Source: JAEXNA01 sp050486105
Lineage (GTDB): Bacteria > Vulcanimicrobiota > Xenobia > Xenobiales > JADMJV01
DNA length: 64,000 nt
Direction: 5' to 3'
NCBI GenBank assembly: GCA_050486105.1
Contig: JBJHCR010000002.1
Span: 6,484-70,483, forward strand
Part shown: positions 7,858 to 16,657 of the stretch, piece by piece
How the letters are laid out: each line of letters starts with the position of its first letter
Numbering within the stretch: the first letter of the stretch is position 1
Position numbers and translations under genes: made by a program
The notes under the pieces: model-generated
Databases searched by the model: none
Told to the model about the DNA's origin: nothing
The model's input: the letters and a program-made list of their open reading frames with translations, nothing else

Positions 7858-9254
7858 CGGACTCTAGAACCCACCCGGCCGATTCTTTGGAAAACTTCCA
7901 TGAAGAGAAGTGCCGAGAGTCGATGGAGGTCGTTTCGCTCCTAGGTGTGGTGGGTTACTTGATCGTTGCTATCCGGGATGTGGCGGTCGTCGGACCCTTG
8001 AGTCTCCTGCAATTCTTTCTGCTCCGTGACGCTTTGATGGTCGCTTTTTTCCTCTCTTTAAATCAGGTTCTAATGCGGGACGTTCTCCCTCGGGGATGGG
8101 CCCATCCCATGGCCTTTCTCAGCTGCGTTCTCCCGTGTTTGGGCACAGCCCTGGGGGTGCACGCGGGTGGAGACTTCATCCCTACAGGCTACTTCTTTTT
8201 GATCATCATCACCGCTGCTCTGGTCATGCTGAATATCTCCTGGTTTCTGTCGGCCTGCGCTATCACCATCGTGTCTTGGGGGGTTTCCTTCATGCCTTAC
8301 TTCGAGAAAGAACTCTTCATCGAACAGGGGATAACTCTGGTGAGTTGCTGTCTGGTGGCGGGGGTTGCTCTGACTACTCGGCGCAACGAACTTCACCAAC
8401 AATATCTCCTTTTGGAGACAGAACGCAGCAAGCAAAGCGATCTGAGAGAGGCCTTGAATATCAACGCTGACCTCACCTCGAAACTCGACCAGGAGGTCGA
8501 AAAGCAAACGTCAGAACTCTCTCGGCGTTTGGAAGAGCTTCATCAGTCCAAGGTCAAGGAAAGAAAGTTGGGTGAAGAAACCGCACGACTAGCGCGCGTC
8601 GAATCCGTGGGCCGGTTAGTCGGGGGCCTGGGACATCGATTCAACAATCTCTTCACCGTCATGCTGGGAAACACAACTATGCTGCAAGAGATTCGGGTAG
8701 ATCAGGACAGGACCCAAGAAGGGGCCCTACTCGACCGCATGGAGGGTGCCATACTCCGTGCCAGTCGAGCGACTCAACCTCTAGCCTACCTAACCAATCC
8801 AGACTTGGAGAAAGTCGACACCTTGAATCTTAAGGAAATCTATCTGCGATTGAAGGATTTTTTGGAAAGTTCGCTCTCACCAAAGCATCAGTACCGTTGT
8901 GATCTGGCGACTCCGAGTCAGATTCTAGAGGTCAATTTGGCCGCTCTCTACCAACTCTTACTCAATTTGTTTATCACCATCGATCAAACCTTGCCTGATA
9001 GGGGAAGCCTCCACCTTTTGCTCGAGAGCACGGAAAACGAGGCCACATTCACCTTGGAATGTCGCACCGAGCCTGATTCCAAAACCCAAGAATCATTGGC
9101 CTTGGGAAATCTGGACACTCTAAATTCCTCTCTTTCGGCTATTTCCGGACGGCTCAATGTGGAGGAAGGGCGCCAGGGAACTAACATCATACTGACCTTC
9201 CCCACCAAGGCCTCCAAGGAGTCCAGCCGCCAAACTCAAAGCCAAGACCCATGA
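7854..9254 (+). CDS. Membrane histidine kinase with intact H-box but degenerate ATPase domain
   Basis: 466 residues, GTG start overlapping the upstream kinase stop by 4 bases. It has about six membrane segments (residues 20-180), a coiled coil and an intact H-box (VGRLVGGLGHRFNN, phospho-acceptor His261). The C-terminal region (about 345-455) has the length and strand pattern of HATPase_c, but the key motifs are lost: the N-box is LLLNLFITIDQ, there is no DxGxG and no glycine-rich lid. It therefore probably cannot bind ATP and must be phosphorylated in trans, most simply by the upstream gene product. The same architecture in both proteins suggests duplication followed by complementary loss. 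Confidence 0.8.
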   Translation: MTDSRTHPADSLENFHEEKCRESMEVVSLLGVVGYLIVAIRDVAVVGPLSLLQFFLLRDALMVAFFLSLNQVLMRDVLPRGWAHPMAFLSCVLPCLGTALGVHAGGDFIPTGYFFLIIITAALVMLNISWFLSACAITIVSWGVSFMPYFEKELFIEQGITLVSCCLVAGVALTTRRNELHQQYLLLETERSKQSDLREALNINADLTSKLDQEVEKQTSELSRRLEELHQSKVKERKLGEETARLARVESVGRLVGGLGHRFNNLFTVMLGNTTMLQEIRVDQDRTQEGALLDRMEGAILRASRATQPLAYLTNPDLEKVDTLNLKEIYLRLKDFLESSLSPKHQYRCDLATPSQILEVNLAALYQLLLNLFITIDQTLPDRGSLHLLLESTENEATFTLECRTEPDSKTQESLALGNLDTLNSSLSAISGRLNVEEGRQGTNIILTFPTKASKESSRQTQSQDP

Positions 9255-9841
9255 TTTTGTTGCGGTTCCTGGTCCTTATATTCCTGGCGATTGCTACCCC
9301 CCTTGTCGCTGAGCAGGTTGTCGAGCATCAAGGTCGCCCACTAGTTACCTTTGACTTGCCTGGTTTCGACCTGAGGGGCCAACGGACGGGCAAGACCTCT
9401 ACCCTGACTTATGTTGGTCAGGATTCGCTCGAAAAGCGAGTTCAAGTGCAGGTCAAGATCAGAGGTTGGTTGGGTCCCGACAAGGCTGAGAAAGAGTATC
9501 GAGAAGACCGGATGCTGCGCAGGCAAGATCCTCATACCAGACTAGGTGAAGATCTGGTTGTGTCCGGCGCCACAAAGGCTCTAGAGTTTCGAACAACCCA
9601 ACCGTATGAGGCCCATGTTTTGGTGATCTACACCAACGACTTTCGCTGCGAATTCACGCTGACTGGTAGCGAAGCTACTCGAGAATCAAGAGAGGCCCTC
9701 TTCAGTCAACTTCGTGAGTCGGTCAAGGTTCCGAAAGGTGGACTACGCCTAAGTCCAGAGGCCGACGAGCCCACCCCCGAGCCGGAGCTTCCTAAAATCG
9801 AGTTCCGCACGAAGCCGGCTCCTAAGGAACTCCAAGATTGA
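9251..9841 (+). CDS. Small secreted protein of unknown function in kinase operon
   Basis: 196 residues with a signal peptide (about 1-20, ending near PLVAEQ). No family recognised. The mature part is predicted strand-rich up to about residue 155 (segments such as RVQVQVKIRGWLG and AHVLVIYTNDFRCEFTLTG), followed by a proline/glutamate-rich tail. The pattern recalls periplasmic proteins that test for short-lived or damage-related ligands, but nothing specific can be claimed. It overlaps the kinase stop by 4 bases (ATGA), so it is translated with the kinase pair and could be its periplasmic sensor or accessory. Confidence 0.7.
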   Translation: MILLRFLVLIFLAIATPLVAEQVVEHQGRPLVTFDLPGFDLRGQRTGKTSTLTYVGQDSLEKRVQVQVKIRGWLGPDKAEKEYREDRMLRRQDPHTRLGEDLVVSGATKALEFRTTQPYEAHVLVIYTNDFRCEFTLTGSEATRESREALFSQLRESVKVPKGGLRLSPEADEPTPEPELPKIEFRTKPAPKELQD

Positions 9842-9860
9842 TAGGGCCCAGTTCAAGCAC

Positions 9861-11645
9861 TCATAAAGGCCAAAGACGAGGCAAAAAGAAAGACGCCAGC
9901 AGCCATAGGGTCAGATTGAGCGGGCCACCGACCTTCAAGAAATCTGTAAAGCGGTATTGACCTGGACCGTAGATCATGGTGTTGGTCTGATAGCCAATGG
10001 GAGTCATGAAACTTGCTGAGCAGGCGAAGGCCACAGCGAACAGGAGTGCCCTAGGTTCCCAACTCATGGATTCGGCCACTGCCAAGGCTAGAGGAGCCAT
10101 GAGGGCGGCAGTGGCCGCATTGGAGATCAGTTCGGTCATAACCGTGGTCATCAAGTACACCCCACTGACCACCACCGCTGGACCGAAAGGTCCTAGGACT
10201 GAGGTAATCTCCCCAGCCAAATACACTGCTACTCCGGTCTTCTGCATGGCCAAACCTAAGGACAAGGAGCCGGCGATCAGCAAAATCACCTTCCAATCTA
10301 GAGCTCGGTAGGCCTGTTCTAGGGTCAAACACCCGAAAACAACCATGAGCACCGCGCCAACCAAGGTTCCGATCTCAATGGGGAGAAGTCCGAACGCGGC
10401 CAAACCCACGACCCCGACGAAGATGGAAATAGCAGCGACCATCTTGGTTCGCTGAGGACTGTCTACGGCGAACTCACTGACCACCACAAAAGCGGCCCGG
10501 CTTCTCAGATCTTCCAATCTTGAACGCTCGACTTCAATGAGGAGCACGTCTCCGGCTTCGATCTTGGTGTGCCCCAATTTGGTGTGCAAAACCTCTTCGG
10601 ACCCCCGGTGGCGAAAGGCGATCACCAGGGCGCCGAAGCGCTCCCGAAAGTTAGAGGTCTGCAGCGAGTGACCTACAAGCATAGAACCTACGGGTACGAC
10701 CGCTTCTACCAGGGTCGCTTCCCGATAGTCGAGATTCTTGTCGTGAACCTTGCTGTCCGACTTCAAACGGACATGATTCTCCCGCCCCAGGCGGCTTAGG
10801 ACCTCCACTTCGCAACGAACCATGAGTACATCGTCTGCCCTTAGAATGGTAGACAACGGAGGTAGCGCCAAGACCTCTCCGTCTCGTTCGATACTGACTA
10901 CGTCCAAGTCGAACTCTTTCACTAGAGGGGCCGAGCCAAGGGACTGTCCGACATTTGGGCTGCCGGAAAGCAGCACCACCTCGGTCAAGTATGGAACCAT
11001 ATCGTAGGCCTTCATCATTTGTCCGGCCCTACGACGTTCAGGGATAGATGAGATTCCGACGAGCAACATGTAGAGCGTGCCCGCCAGGAAAACGAGCACG
11101 CCAAATCGAGAAAACTCAAACATTCCAATAGGCTGCTCCCCGGCACTGACGGCGATAGAGTTCACCACCAAATTGGGAGAGGTACCAATGAGAGTGCAGG
11201 TACCGCCAAAGATCGCTGCAAACGACAAGGGCATGAGCAGCTTTGATGGGCTGATTCGGGTGGCCCTGGAGATCCCCAAGCAAACGGGCATGAAAACTGC
11301 CACGCAGGCGGTGTTATTCATGAAGCCAGAGAGCAAAGCCACAATGAACATCATCATCGCCATGCCCAAAGGAAAAGAGCGGAGCATCAGTGGACCGAGC
11401 AGTTTGGGAATCTTGCTCACCGCCCCGGTGGAAGCCAAGCCCGAACTGAGGACCAACATGCCGGCCACGGCGATGGTGGCCCCATCACTGAATCCAGCCA
11501 GCCCCTCCTGGGGGGTCAAAATTCCTGATAAGACCAGGGTACCCACCACCAGAACTGCGACCAGATCCACCGCCAGCTTCTCAGTGGCAAAGAGGATGAC
11601 TGCGGCCAAGACTACGCCGAGCACTGCGAATCCCTCGAAAGTCAA
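9861..11645 (-). CDS. SLC13-family permease with two RCK_C (TrkA-C) domains
   Basis: 594 residues. Membrane blocks at about 1-190 and 400-594 flank a cytoplasmic region with two RCK_C domains (about 205-290 and 295-375). The membrane parts carry the paired NNTACVAVFMP and ISNAATAALMAPLA segments of the divalent-anion:Na+ symporter (DASS) superfamily, and IGTSPNLVVNS. This DASS+RCK arrangement is found in SLC13-like permeases predicted to move sulfate, dicarboxylates or related anions into the cell. The start is TTG at 11645 with TAGGAG about 9 bases upstream. It converges on the kinase operon with a 19-base gap and diverges from the response-regulator gene. Substrate not determinable. Confidence 0.85.
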   Translation of the reverse strand: MTFEGFAVLGVVLAAVILFATEKLAVDLVAVLVVGTLVLSGILTPQEGLAGFSDGATIAVAGMLVLSSGLASTGAVSKIPKLLGPLMLRSFPLGMAMMMFIVALLSGFMNNTACVAVFMPVCLGISRATRISPSKLLMPLSFAAIFGGTCTLIGTSPNLVVNSIAVSAGEQPIGMFEFSRFGVLVFLAGTLYMLLVGISSIPERRRAGQMMKAYDMVPYLTEVVLLSGSPNVGQSLGSAPLVKEFDLDVVSIERDGEVLALPPLSTILRADDVLMVRCEVEVLSRLGRENHVRLKSDSKVHDKNLDYREATLVEAVVPVGSMLVGHSLQTSNFRERFGALVIAFRHRGSEEVLHTKLGHTKIEAGDVLLIEVERSRLEDLRSRAAFVVVSEFAVDSPQRTKMVAAISIFVGVVGLAAFGLLPIEIGTLVGAVLMVVFGCLTLEQAYRALDWKVILLIAGSLSLGLAMQKTGVAVYLAGEITSVLGPFGPAVVVSGVYLMTTVMTELISNAATAALMAPLALAVAESMSWEPRALLFAVAFACSASFMTPIGYQTNTMIYGPGQYRFTDFLKVGGPLNLTLWLLASFFLPRLWPL

Positions 11646-11809
11646 CGCGAGATCTCCTATCTAGATAAGTCAGCTTCCCTTGCCACAACAAACCAAGGAT
11701 ACCATTTTTGGAGCCTGAGCTGAATGTGCAAAACTTGGTCTCCTCAGGAAAACCGTTTAAGAGAGAAAAGAAACTAGGGTAAGCCCATCCGATTGAGAAA
11801 AGAGTCTGC

Positions 11810-14164
11810 ATGAAGCGAGTCCTGATCGCCATGATCCCTGAAAATATCGCCGAATGGATCGAGATCCGACTCGGGGGAATTCGAGTTGTTTCCAGAGATT
11901 CGGTAGCAATGAGTCTCGAGGCGATGCAGGCCGACACCTGGGATCTGATCCTCATTCAACATACAGAATTTGGGCCCCAAGAATCGGAAGAACTGGGAAG
12001 TCTAGACTTGCTCGAGGCCATTCGGCAAACGGACAAGGGGCAAGACACCCCAGTTATTTACGTCTTGGACTCTCCTCCCTCCCGGACCTTGATGAATCAA
12101 TTGGTCGACACCTACCAGGTGGCTCGAATTCTGGTCCACCCCCTGGACCCCGAAGATCTGCTGGTGGAGGTGTCGAGAACCCTGAGGCTCTCCCAAATCA
12201 ACCCAGGAGACGAGCGAACCACAGCCCTAAAGAAGCTGTGGCAGAAATTCCTCCCGACCACCATCTCCAGAATTGAAACCTTAGAAAACATGGGAATCGC
12301 TTTGGTAGAGGGGCGTGACGACCAAGCTTTGCTCGTGAAAGCCGCAGGAGAGGCCCACAAACTGGCAGGTTCCCTGGGCTCCTTTGGTTATCCTCAAGGG
12401 TCGGTGCTGGCCAGTCGTCTGGAACAGATGCTCTCTGAAGAAGTGAGTGTGGACCGGATACCTGAGTTCACCGACCTAGTCCTCAAGCTCCGGAGTTTGA
12501 TCAACACTCCCGGTGCGGTAATCAAGCAAAGCGTCGAACCCCTGGGACAGCAGGTCCTGCTCTTGGATGCTCCAGGACAACCCATTCAACTGCCTGTGAA
12601 GCAGAGAAACTTTGAGCTCTTGCGCTCAGAGCATCCAGGACAAGCCATTAAGCACCTTCAGGACAGCAGACCAGGGGCCATAATCGTTCACCTTGGAGTG
12701 AGCACCGAAGAGGAAGAGCGATTCGAATTTCTCCGCAACGCATCTCGTCGCCATCCCGATCTTCCGGTGTTGGTTCTGCTCCCGGAAACAGACCTGGAGC
12801 ACCGGGTTAAAGCGCTCAGGAACGGCGCGCAATACTTGCTTGACAGCACCGCTCCTGCTGGACAGATTCAAGACGCCATAGATAGAGTGCTTCAGCAAAA
12901 GTTGGAGAGGATTCCGAGAGTTCTGATCCTCGATGACGATCCTGTTTTTAACGCTTCGGTGGAAGACCTGCTGACGAGAGCCGGAATGAGGGCCCAAGCT
13001 ATTGTGTCGCCAGCGGATTTGATGGAGACTTTGCATTCGTTCAAGCCGGATATCGCTCTGGTTGACATAAATCTTCCGATCATGTCAGGAATCGAAGTCT
13101 GTAGGCTTCTCAGGGGTCTAAGTCGCTGGAACGCCCTTCCAATTGTGCTGATGACCGCTGAAAAGCAATCCGACACGGTAATCAAGGTATTTCGCTGTGG
13201 GGCCGACGACTACGTGGCCAAGCCTGTAGTAGGCCCGGAATTGATAGCAAGAATTCGGAATCGTCTAGAGCGGCAGCAAACCGTCATCGATCTCGGGAGT
13301 ACCGATCCGGTCACCGGACTAGCTTCTTGGACCAGAGCCCGACCAAGACTCCGCAGCTTTCTGGATCTGTCTCGTCGTTCTGGACAGCCCTTGACCTTGG
13401 TCCTTCTGGAACTCGACGATCTCAAGAACATGAGTCCCCAGAGTGCTGATCGAGAACTAGCTTGTCTCGGTCAGACCTTCGGCAACAGCTTCCGAAGTGA
13501 AGACACCGTTGCCAAGTATGTTGGTGACCGCCTGATCTTGGGCCTTTACGGAATGCGACTCAGTGATGGCTTAGAGAGGTTGAATGGATTACTGTTGCGT
13601 TATAGTGAACGCTGGGGGAAAACATTCTCTGCTGGACTGGCCACCTTTCCTCAAGACGGGGACTCTCTTGACAGCTTGATCAACATGGCTGATCGCGCCC
13701 TGGAAAAAGCTCAAGGCCTGGGAGGGGGTCGAGTGGTCTCCGGCCAGACCACCTACTCCATAGGAAATTCTACCAAACAGCAGGTGGACGTCGGAGTGGT
13801 GGAAGACGATGCCCTACTGGCACCGCTCGTTCTGCACGCTCTAGAGAACAAGGGATATCAGACTTTCTGGATCTCTGACGGCCTGGAAGCTTCTCGAAAA
13901 CTTGTGGGAAAATCCTCTGACCGACGTGCTCGGGTTCTCCTGCTGGACGTGGACCTTCCCGGATTGTCGGGATATCAATTGCTGCGACAACTCAAAGAAG
14001 CAGGTAATTTGGACCAAACCAAGGTCATACTGCTGACAGCCCGCACCGCTCAAAGCGATGTCCTAAAAAGTCTGGAAATGGGGGCCGTCGATCACGTCTC
14101 AAAACCATTCAGCCTGCCAGTGCTCCTCGAGAAAGTTCGGCAAGCTCTCAAGTCCGGCGACTGA
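11810..14164 (+). CDS. Multidomain response regulator: pseudoREC-Hpt-pseudoREC-REC-degenerate GGDEF-REC
   Basis: 784 residues with six signalling domains. (1) About 1-120: receiver fold without phospho-acceptor Asp. (2) About 125-235: Hpt domain, AHKLAGSLGSFG with His183. (3) About 240-365: second receiver lacking Asp (IIVHLGV). (4) About 370-490: full receiver with the DDD acid patch, Asp419 in LVDINLP and the AKP lysine. (5) About 495-650: GGDEF fold in which the signature is YVGDRL (570-575), so cyclase activity is doubtful. (6) About 655-784: full receiver, Asp713 in LLDVDLP and SKP lysine. With Hpt and two active receivers it can run an internal phosphorelay. It lies first in a polysaccharide gene cluster and 2 kb from the split-kinase operon, its likely phosphate source. 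Confidence 0.85.
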   Translation: MKRVLIAMIPENIAEWIEIRLGGIRVVSRDSVAMSLEAMQADTWDLILIQHTEFGPQESEELGSLDLLEAIRQTDKGQDTPVIYVLDSPPSRTLMNQLVDTYQVARILVHPLDPEDLLVEVSRTLRLSQINPGDERTTALKKLWQKFLPTTISRIETLENMGIALVEGRDDQALLVKAAGEAHKLAGSLGSFGYPQGSVLASRLEQMLSEEVSVDRIPEFTDLVLKLRSLINTPGAVIKQSVEPLGQQVLLLDAPGQPIQLPVKQRNFELLRSEHPGQAIKHLQDSRPGAIIVHLGVSTEEEERFEFLRNASRRHPDLPVLVLLPETDLEHRVKALRNGAQYLLDSTAPAGQIQDAIDRVLQQKLERIPRVLILDDDPVFNASVEDLLTRAGMRAQAIVSPADLMETLHSFKPDIALVDINLPIMSGIEVCRLLRGLSRWNALPIVLMTAEKQSDTVIKVFRCGADDYVAKPVVGPELIARIRNRLERQQTVIDLGSTDPVTGLASWTRARPRLRSFLDLSRRSGQPLTLVLLELDDLKNMSPQSADRELACLGQTFGNSFRSEDTVAKYVGDRLILGLYGMRLSDGLERLNGLLLRYSERWGKTFSAGLATFPQDGDSLDSLINMADRALEKAQGLGGGRVVSGQTTYSIGNSTKQQVDVGVVEDDALLAPLVLHALENKGYQTFWISDGLEASRKLVGKSSDRRARVLLLDVDLPGLSGYQLLRQLKEAGNLDQTKVILLTARTAQSDVLKSLEMGAVDHVSKPFSLPVLLEKVRQALKSGD

Positions 14165-14182
14165 AAACATCATGACCATCCT

Positions 14183-15250
14183 ATGACCTACGAACAGCTC
14201 TCTAGCTCAACGCTCTATTGGCCCACGGTGGTCGAGTTGGTTTTGTTCTGTCTGGCCACAGCGGTCTTGCTTGGTCGAAGCGCCTGGCAGTCTTATTGGG
14301 AACACAGGCTCAAGGCAAGCTTCGAGGCCTGCTATCTGAAGGTGGTGGCTTATCTCACTGAGCAGCACAGCGACCTCGAAGATTCTGCCCAGGCGGTGAA
14401 GAAGCTTCCCCAACCAGAACGACTCAGACTCATCGGAGGACTCACGCTCCATCTGGCTGGGGAAGATCAGGTCCGACTCCTAGCGCTCGCCGATGCCACC
14501 GGCCTCATGGAAACCGCAAGTTCTGGATGTCGAGACCACCGCTGGTGGGTCCGTCTCCAAGGTGTTCGGACTCTAGTGACCTTGGGCAAAGCAGACCAAA
14601 TACCTGAGACCCTGGTGAGAGATCCCCACTACTTGGTGCGAGCGGAAGCCGCCTACCTTTGGACCAGCCGGGGAACCGAAGGTATCGCGAGCTTGATCGA
14701 ACTCCTAGGAGAGCCATCTATGGTGGCTCGCTTCACCGTACAAGACGCCCTTTTGCGGATGGGGCAAGCCGTGGGGGAACCCCTCTCGAAGTTTCTAGCC
14801 AAGGAGGAGCAAGCAGGGACTTTGCCGGCTCTCGAAGTGGCCAGCCGGCTCGCCCACCCTGCCACCCTGATAGCTATCCTCAACCTCGCCAACAGTGAAG
14901 ACGCCGAAATTCGAACGGCCTCGGCCAAGGCCTTAGGAGGCTTGGGAGGCAAGGACGCTCAAGACAAACTCTTGCATCTCCTCGACGACGTGAACCCCGA
15001 AGTGCGGGTCGCGGCAGCCGAAGCCGTAGGAGTTCTCTCAGATTGGAAGGCCACAGCCAAACTTGCAACCCTGCTGAGCGACGAGAACTGGCCGGTGCGA
15101 AAGGCCGCCGGTCTAGCTCTGATCCAAACCGGTCCTCCTGGAAAGTTGTATCTGACTCGATATGCTCGAGAAGATAAGAGTATGGCAGGAATCATGTCTC
15201 GCTATGTCTTGGCCCTTCCCTACGAACCCCACCCGGAGGAGTCTTTTTGA
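14183..15250 (+). CDS. Membrane-anchored HEAT-repeat protein
   Basis: 355 residues. One N-terminal membrane segment (about 14-32) is followed by a helical region and at least five HEAT-type repeats (about 70-335) with repeats of the type ASAKALGGLG and AAAEAVGVLSD. HEAT solenoids bind proteins and have no catalytic role. It lies 18 bases after the response regulator and overlaps the GT2 gene by 4 bases (TTGA), so the three are made together. The likely role is to link the regulator to the membrane glycosyltransferase, but the partner is inferred only from gene order. Confidence 0.82.
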   Translation: MTYEQLSSSTLYWPTVVELVLFCLATAVLLGRSAWQSYWEHRLKASFEACYLKVVAYLTEQHSDLEDSAQAVKKLPQPERLRLIGGLTLHLAGEDQVRLLALADATGLMETASSGCRDHRWWVRLQGVRTLVTLGKADQIPETLVRDPHYLVRAEAAYLWTSRGTEGIASLIELLGEPSMVARFTVQDALLRMGQAVGEPLSKFLAKEEQAGTLPALEVASRLAHPATLIAILNLANSEDAEIRTASAKALGGLGGKDAQDKLLHLLDDVNPEVRVAAAEAVGVLSDWKATAKLATLLSDENWPVRKAAGLALIQTGPPGKLYLTRYAREDKSMAGIMSRYVLALPYEPHPEESF

Positions 15251-16650
15251 ACATTTGGCTTGAGCAACTCATTCTGGTCTATTTTCTCTTCGTCAACACC
15301 TTCTACGCTCTAGCCTTGCTTTTTGCAGCCCGAGAAATGAAGGACCATAAGAGACAGATCTGGGGAGAAAATTCGTACCGACTTTTGAGCTCCGAGATCA
15401 CTCCCAAGGTCAGCGTTCTGGCTCCTGCTTTCAATGAAGAGTTGACCGTCGTAGGAAGTGTCAGGGCCCTCCTCAACCTGCACTACTCCAACTTGGAGGT
15501 GGTGGTTATCAACGACGGTTCTCCGGACCGCACCCTCGAAGTGCTGGTTCAGGCCTTCAAGCTTAAGCCCGTGGAACCGACCTATCACCTACAGCTCAAG
15601 ACCTCTGAAATTCGAGGCTTGTACTTGACTCCGGACTACCCGAATCTGGTGGTGGTTGACAAAGTCAATGGGGGCAAGGCTGACGCCTTGAATCTTGGTC
15701 TTCAGATCGCTTCCGGAAAACTGATCTGCGCTATCGATGCCGACACTCTGGTGGAGTTCGACGCTCTCCAGAAAATGGTCAGGCCGTTTCTGTATCAAAA
15801 CGATGTGGTTTGTGCTGGAGGGACTCTGCGAGTTCTCAATGGCAGCGTCGTTCAGGGAGGGGCGGTGAAGGAGGTCCGGACCCCGAGAACCCCACTGGAA
15901 GGCTTTCAAGCCGTGGAGTACGTGAGAGCCTTCCTGTTCGGACGCTTGGGGCTCAACAGAATGGGGGGGAATCTGATCATTTCCGGGGCCTTTGGCCTCT
16001 TTGACCGTCAGGCGATGGTCTCTGCTGGTGGCTATGCCCACGATTCTGTGGGTGAAGACATGGAACTGGTGGTGCGACTGCGTCGACTGGGGGTGGAGAA
16101 CAAAACCGCTTCCAAGGCCGTTTTCATCCCCGATCCGGTGGCCTGGACCGAGGTTCCCTCATCCTTGCGAGTGCTCTTTCGTCAGAGAGATCGCTGGCAT
16201 CGAGGACTGGCCGACGTTCTCTGGAGGCACAAAAAACTGTGTCTAAACCCAAAATACCGAGCCATGGGAAGCGTGGTCTACCCTTACTTCCTAACGGTAG
16301 AGTTGTTGAGCCCTCTGGTGGAAGCGGCAGGCCTGGCGCTAGTACTCTGGCAAGCCTATACCGGAGAGCTGTCCCTGAAATTCTTCTTGCTCTTTTTCCT
16401 GGTAGCCTATGGCTATGGAATACTCTTAAGTATTTTTGCCATGCTCCTCGACGAAGAGATCTTTGGCCGCTTTAAAACCGTTAAAGAGAGGGTCATCCTT
16501 TTGTTTTGGGTCCTGCTGGAAAACCTCGGTTACCGCCAATTCACCGTCCTGGCCAGACTCAGAGGGCTCTTCAAGTATCTCTTAGGTGACACCGCCTGGG
16601 GCAAAATGGAGCGCCAGGGTCTGACCAAAGAAACAGATGATGAGGAATAG
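15247..16650 (+). CDS. Processive family-2 glycosyltransferase (exopolysaccharide synthase)
   Basis: 467 residues. An N-terminal membrane helix (about 5-25) is followed by a GT-A domain with AFNEE, NDGSPD, DAD (164-166), GED (about 270) and QRDRW (313-317), the D,D,D,QxxRW set of processive beta-glycosyltransferases such as BcsA, PgaC and NfrB. Three or four C-terminal membrane helices (about 335-445) form the transport channel. There is no PilZ domain, so any cyclic-di-GMP control would have to come through partners. TTG start, with GGAGGAG 5 bases upstream. Followed on the other strand by an outer-membrane TPR barrel and a TPR-glycosidase, parts expected of a synthase-dependent secretion system. 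Sugar specificity unknown. Confidence 0.88.
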   Translation: MNIWLEQLILVYFLFVNTFYALALLFAAREMKDHKRQIWGENSYRLLSSEITPKVSVLAPAFNEELTVVGSVRALLNLHYSNLEVVVINDGSPDRTLEVLVQAFKLKPVEPTYHLQLKTSEIRGLYLTPDYPNLVVVDKVNGGKADALNLGLQIASGKLICAIDADTLVEFDALQKMVRPFLYQNDVVCAGGTLRVLNGSVVQGGAVKEVRTPRTPLEGFQAVEYVRAFLFGRLGLNRMGGNLIISGAFGLFDRQAMVSAGGYAHDSVGEDMELVVRLRRLGVENKTASKAVFIPDPVAWTEVPSSLRVLFRQRDRWHRGLADVLWRHKKLCLNPKYRAMGSVVYPYFLTVELLSPLVEAAGLALVLWQAYTGELSLKFFLLFFLVAYGYGILLSIFAMLLDEEIFGRFKTVKERVILLFWVLLENLGYRQFTVLARLRGLFKYLLGDTAWGKMERQGLTKETDDEE

Positions 16651-16657
16651 ACTCACC

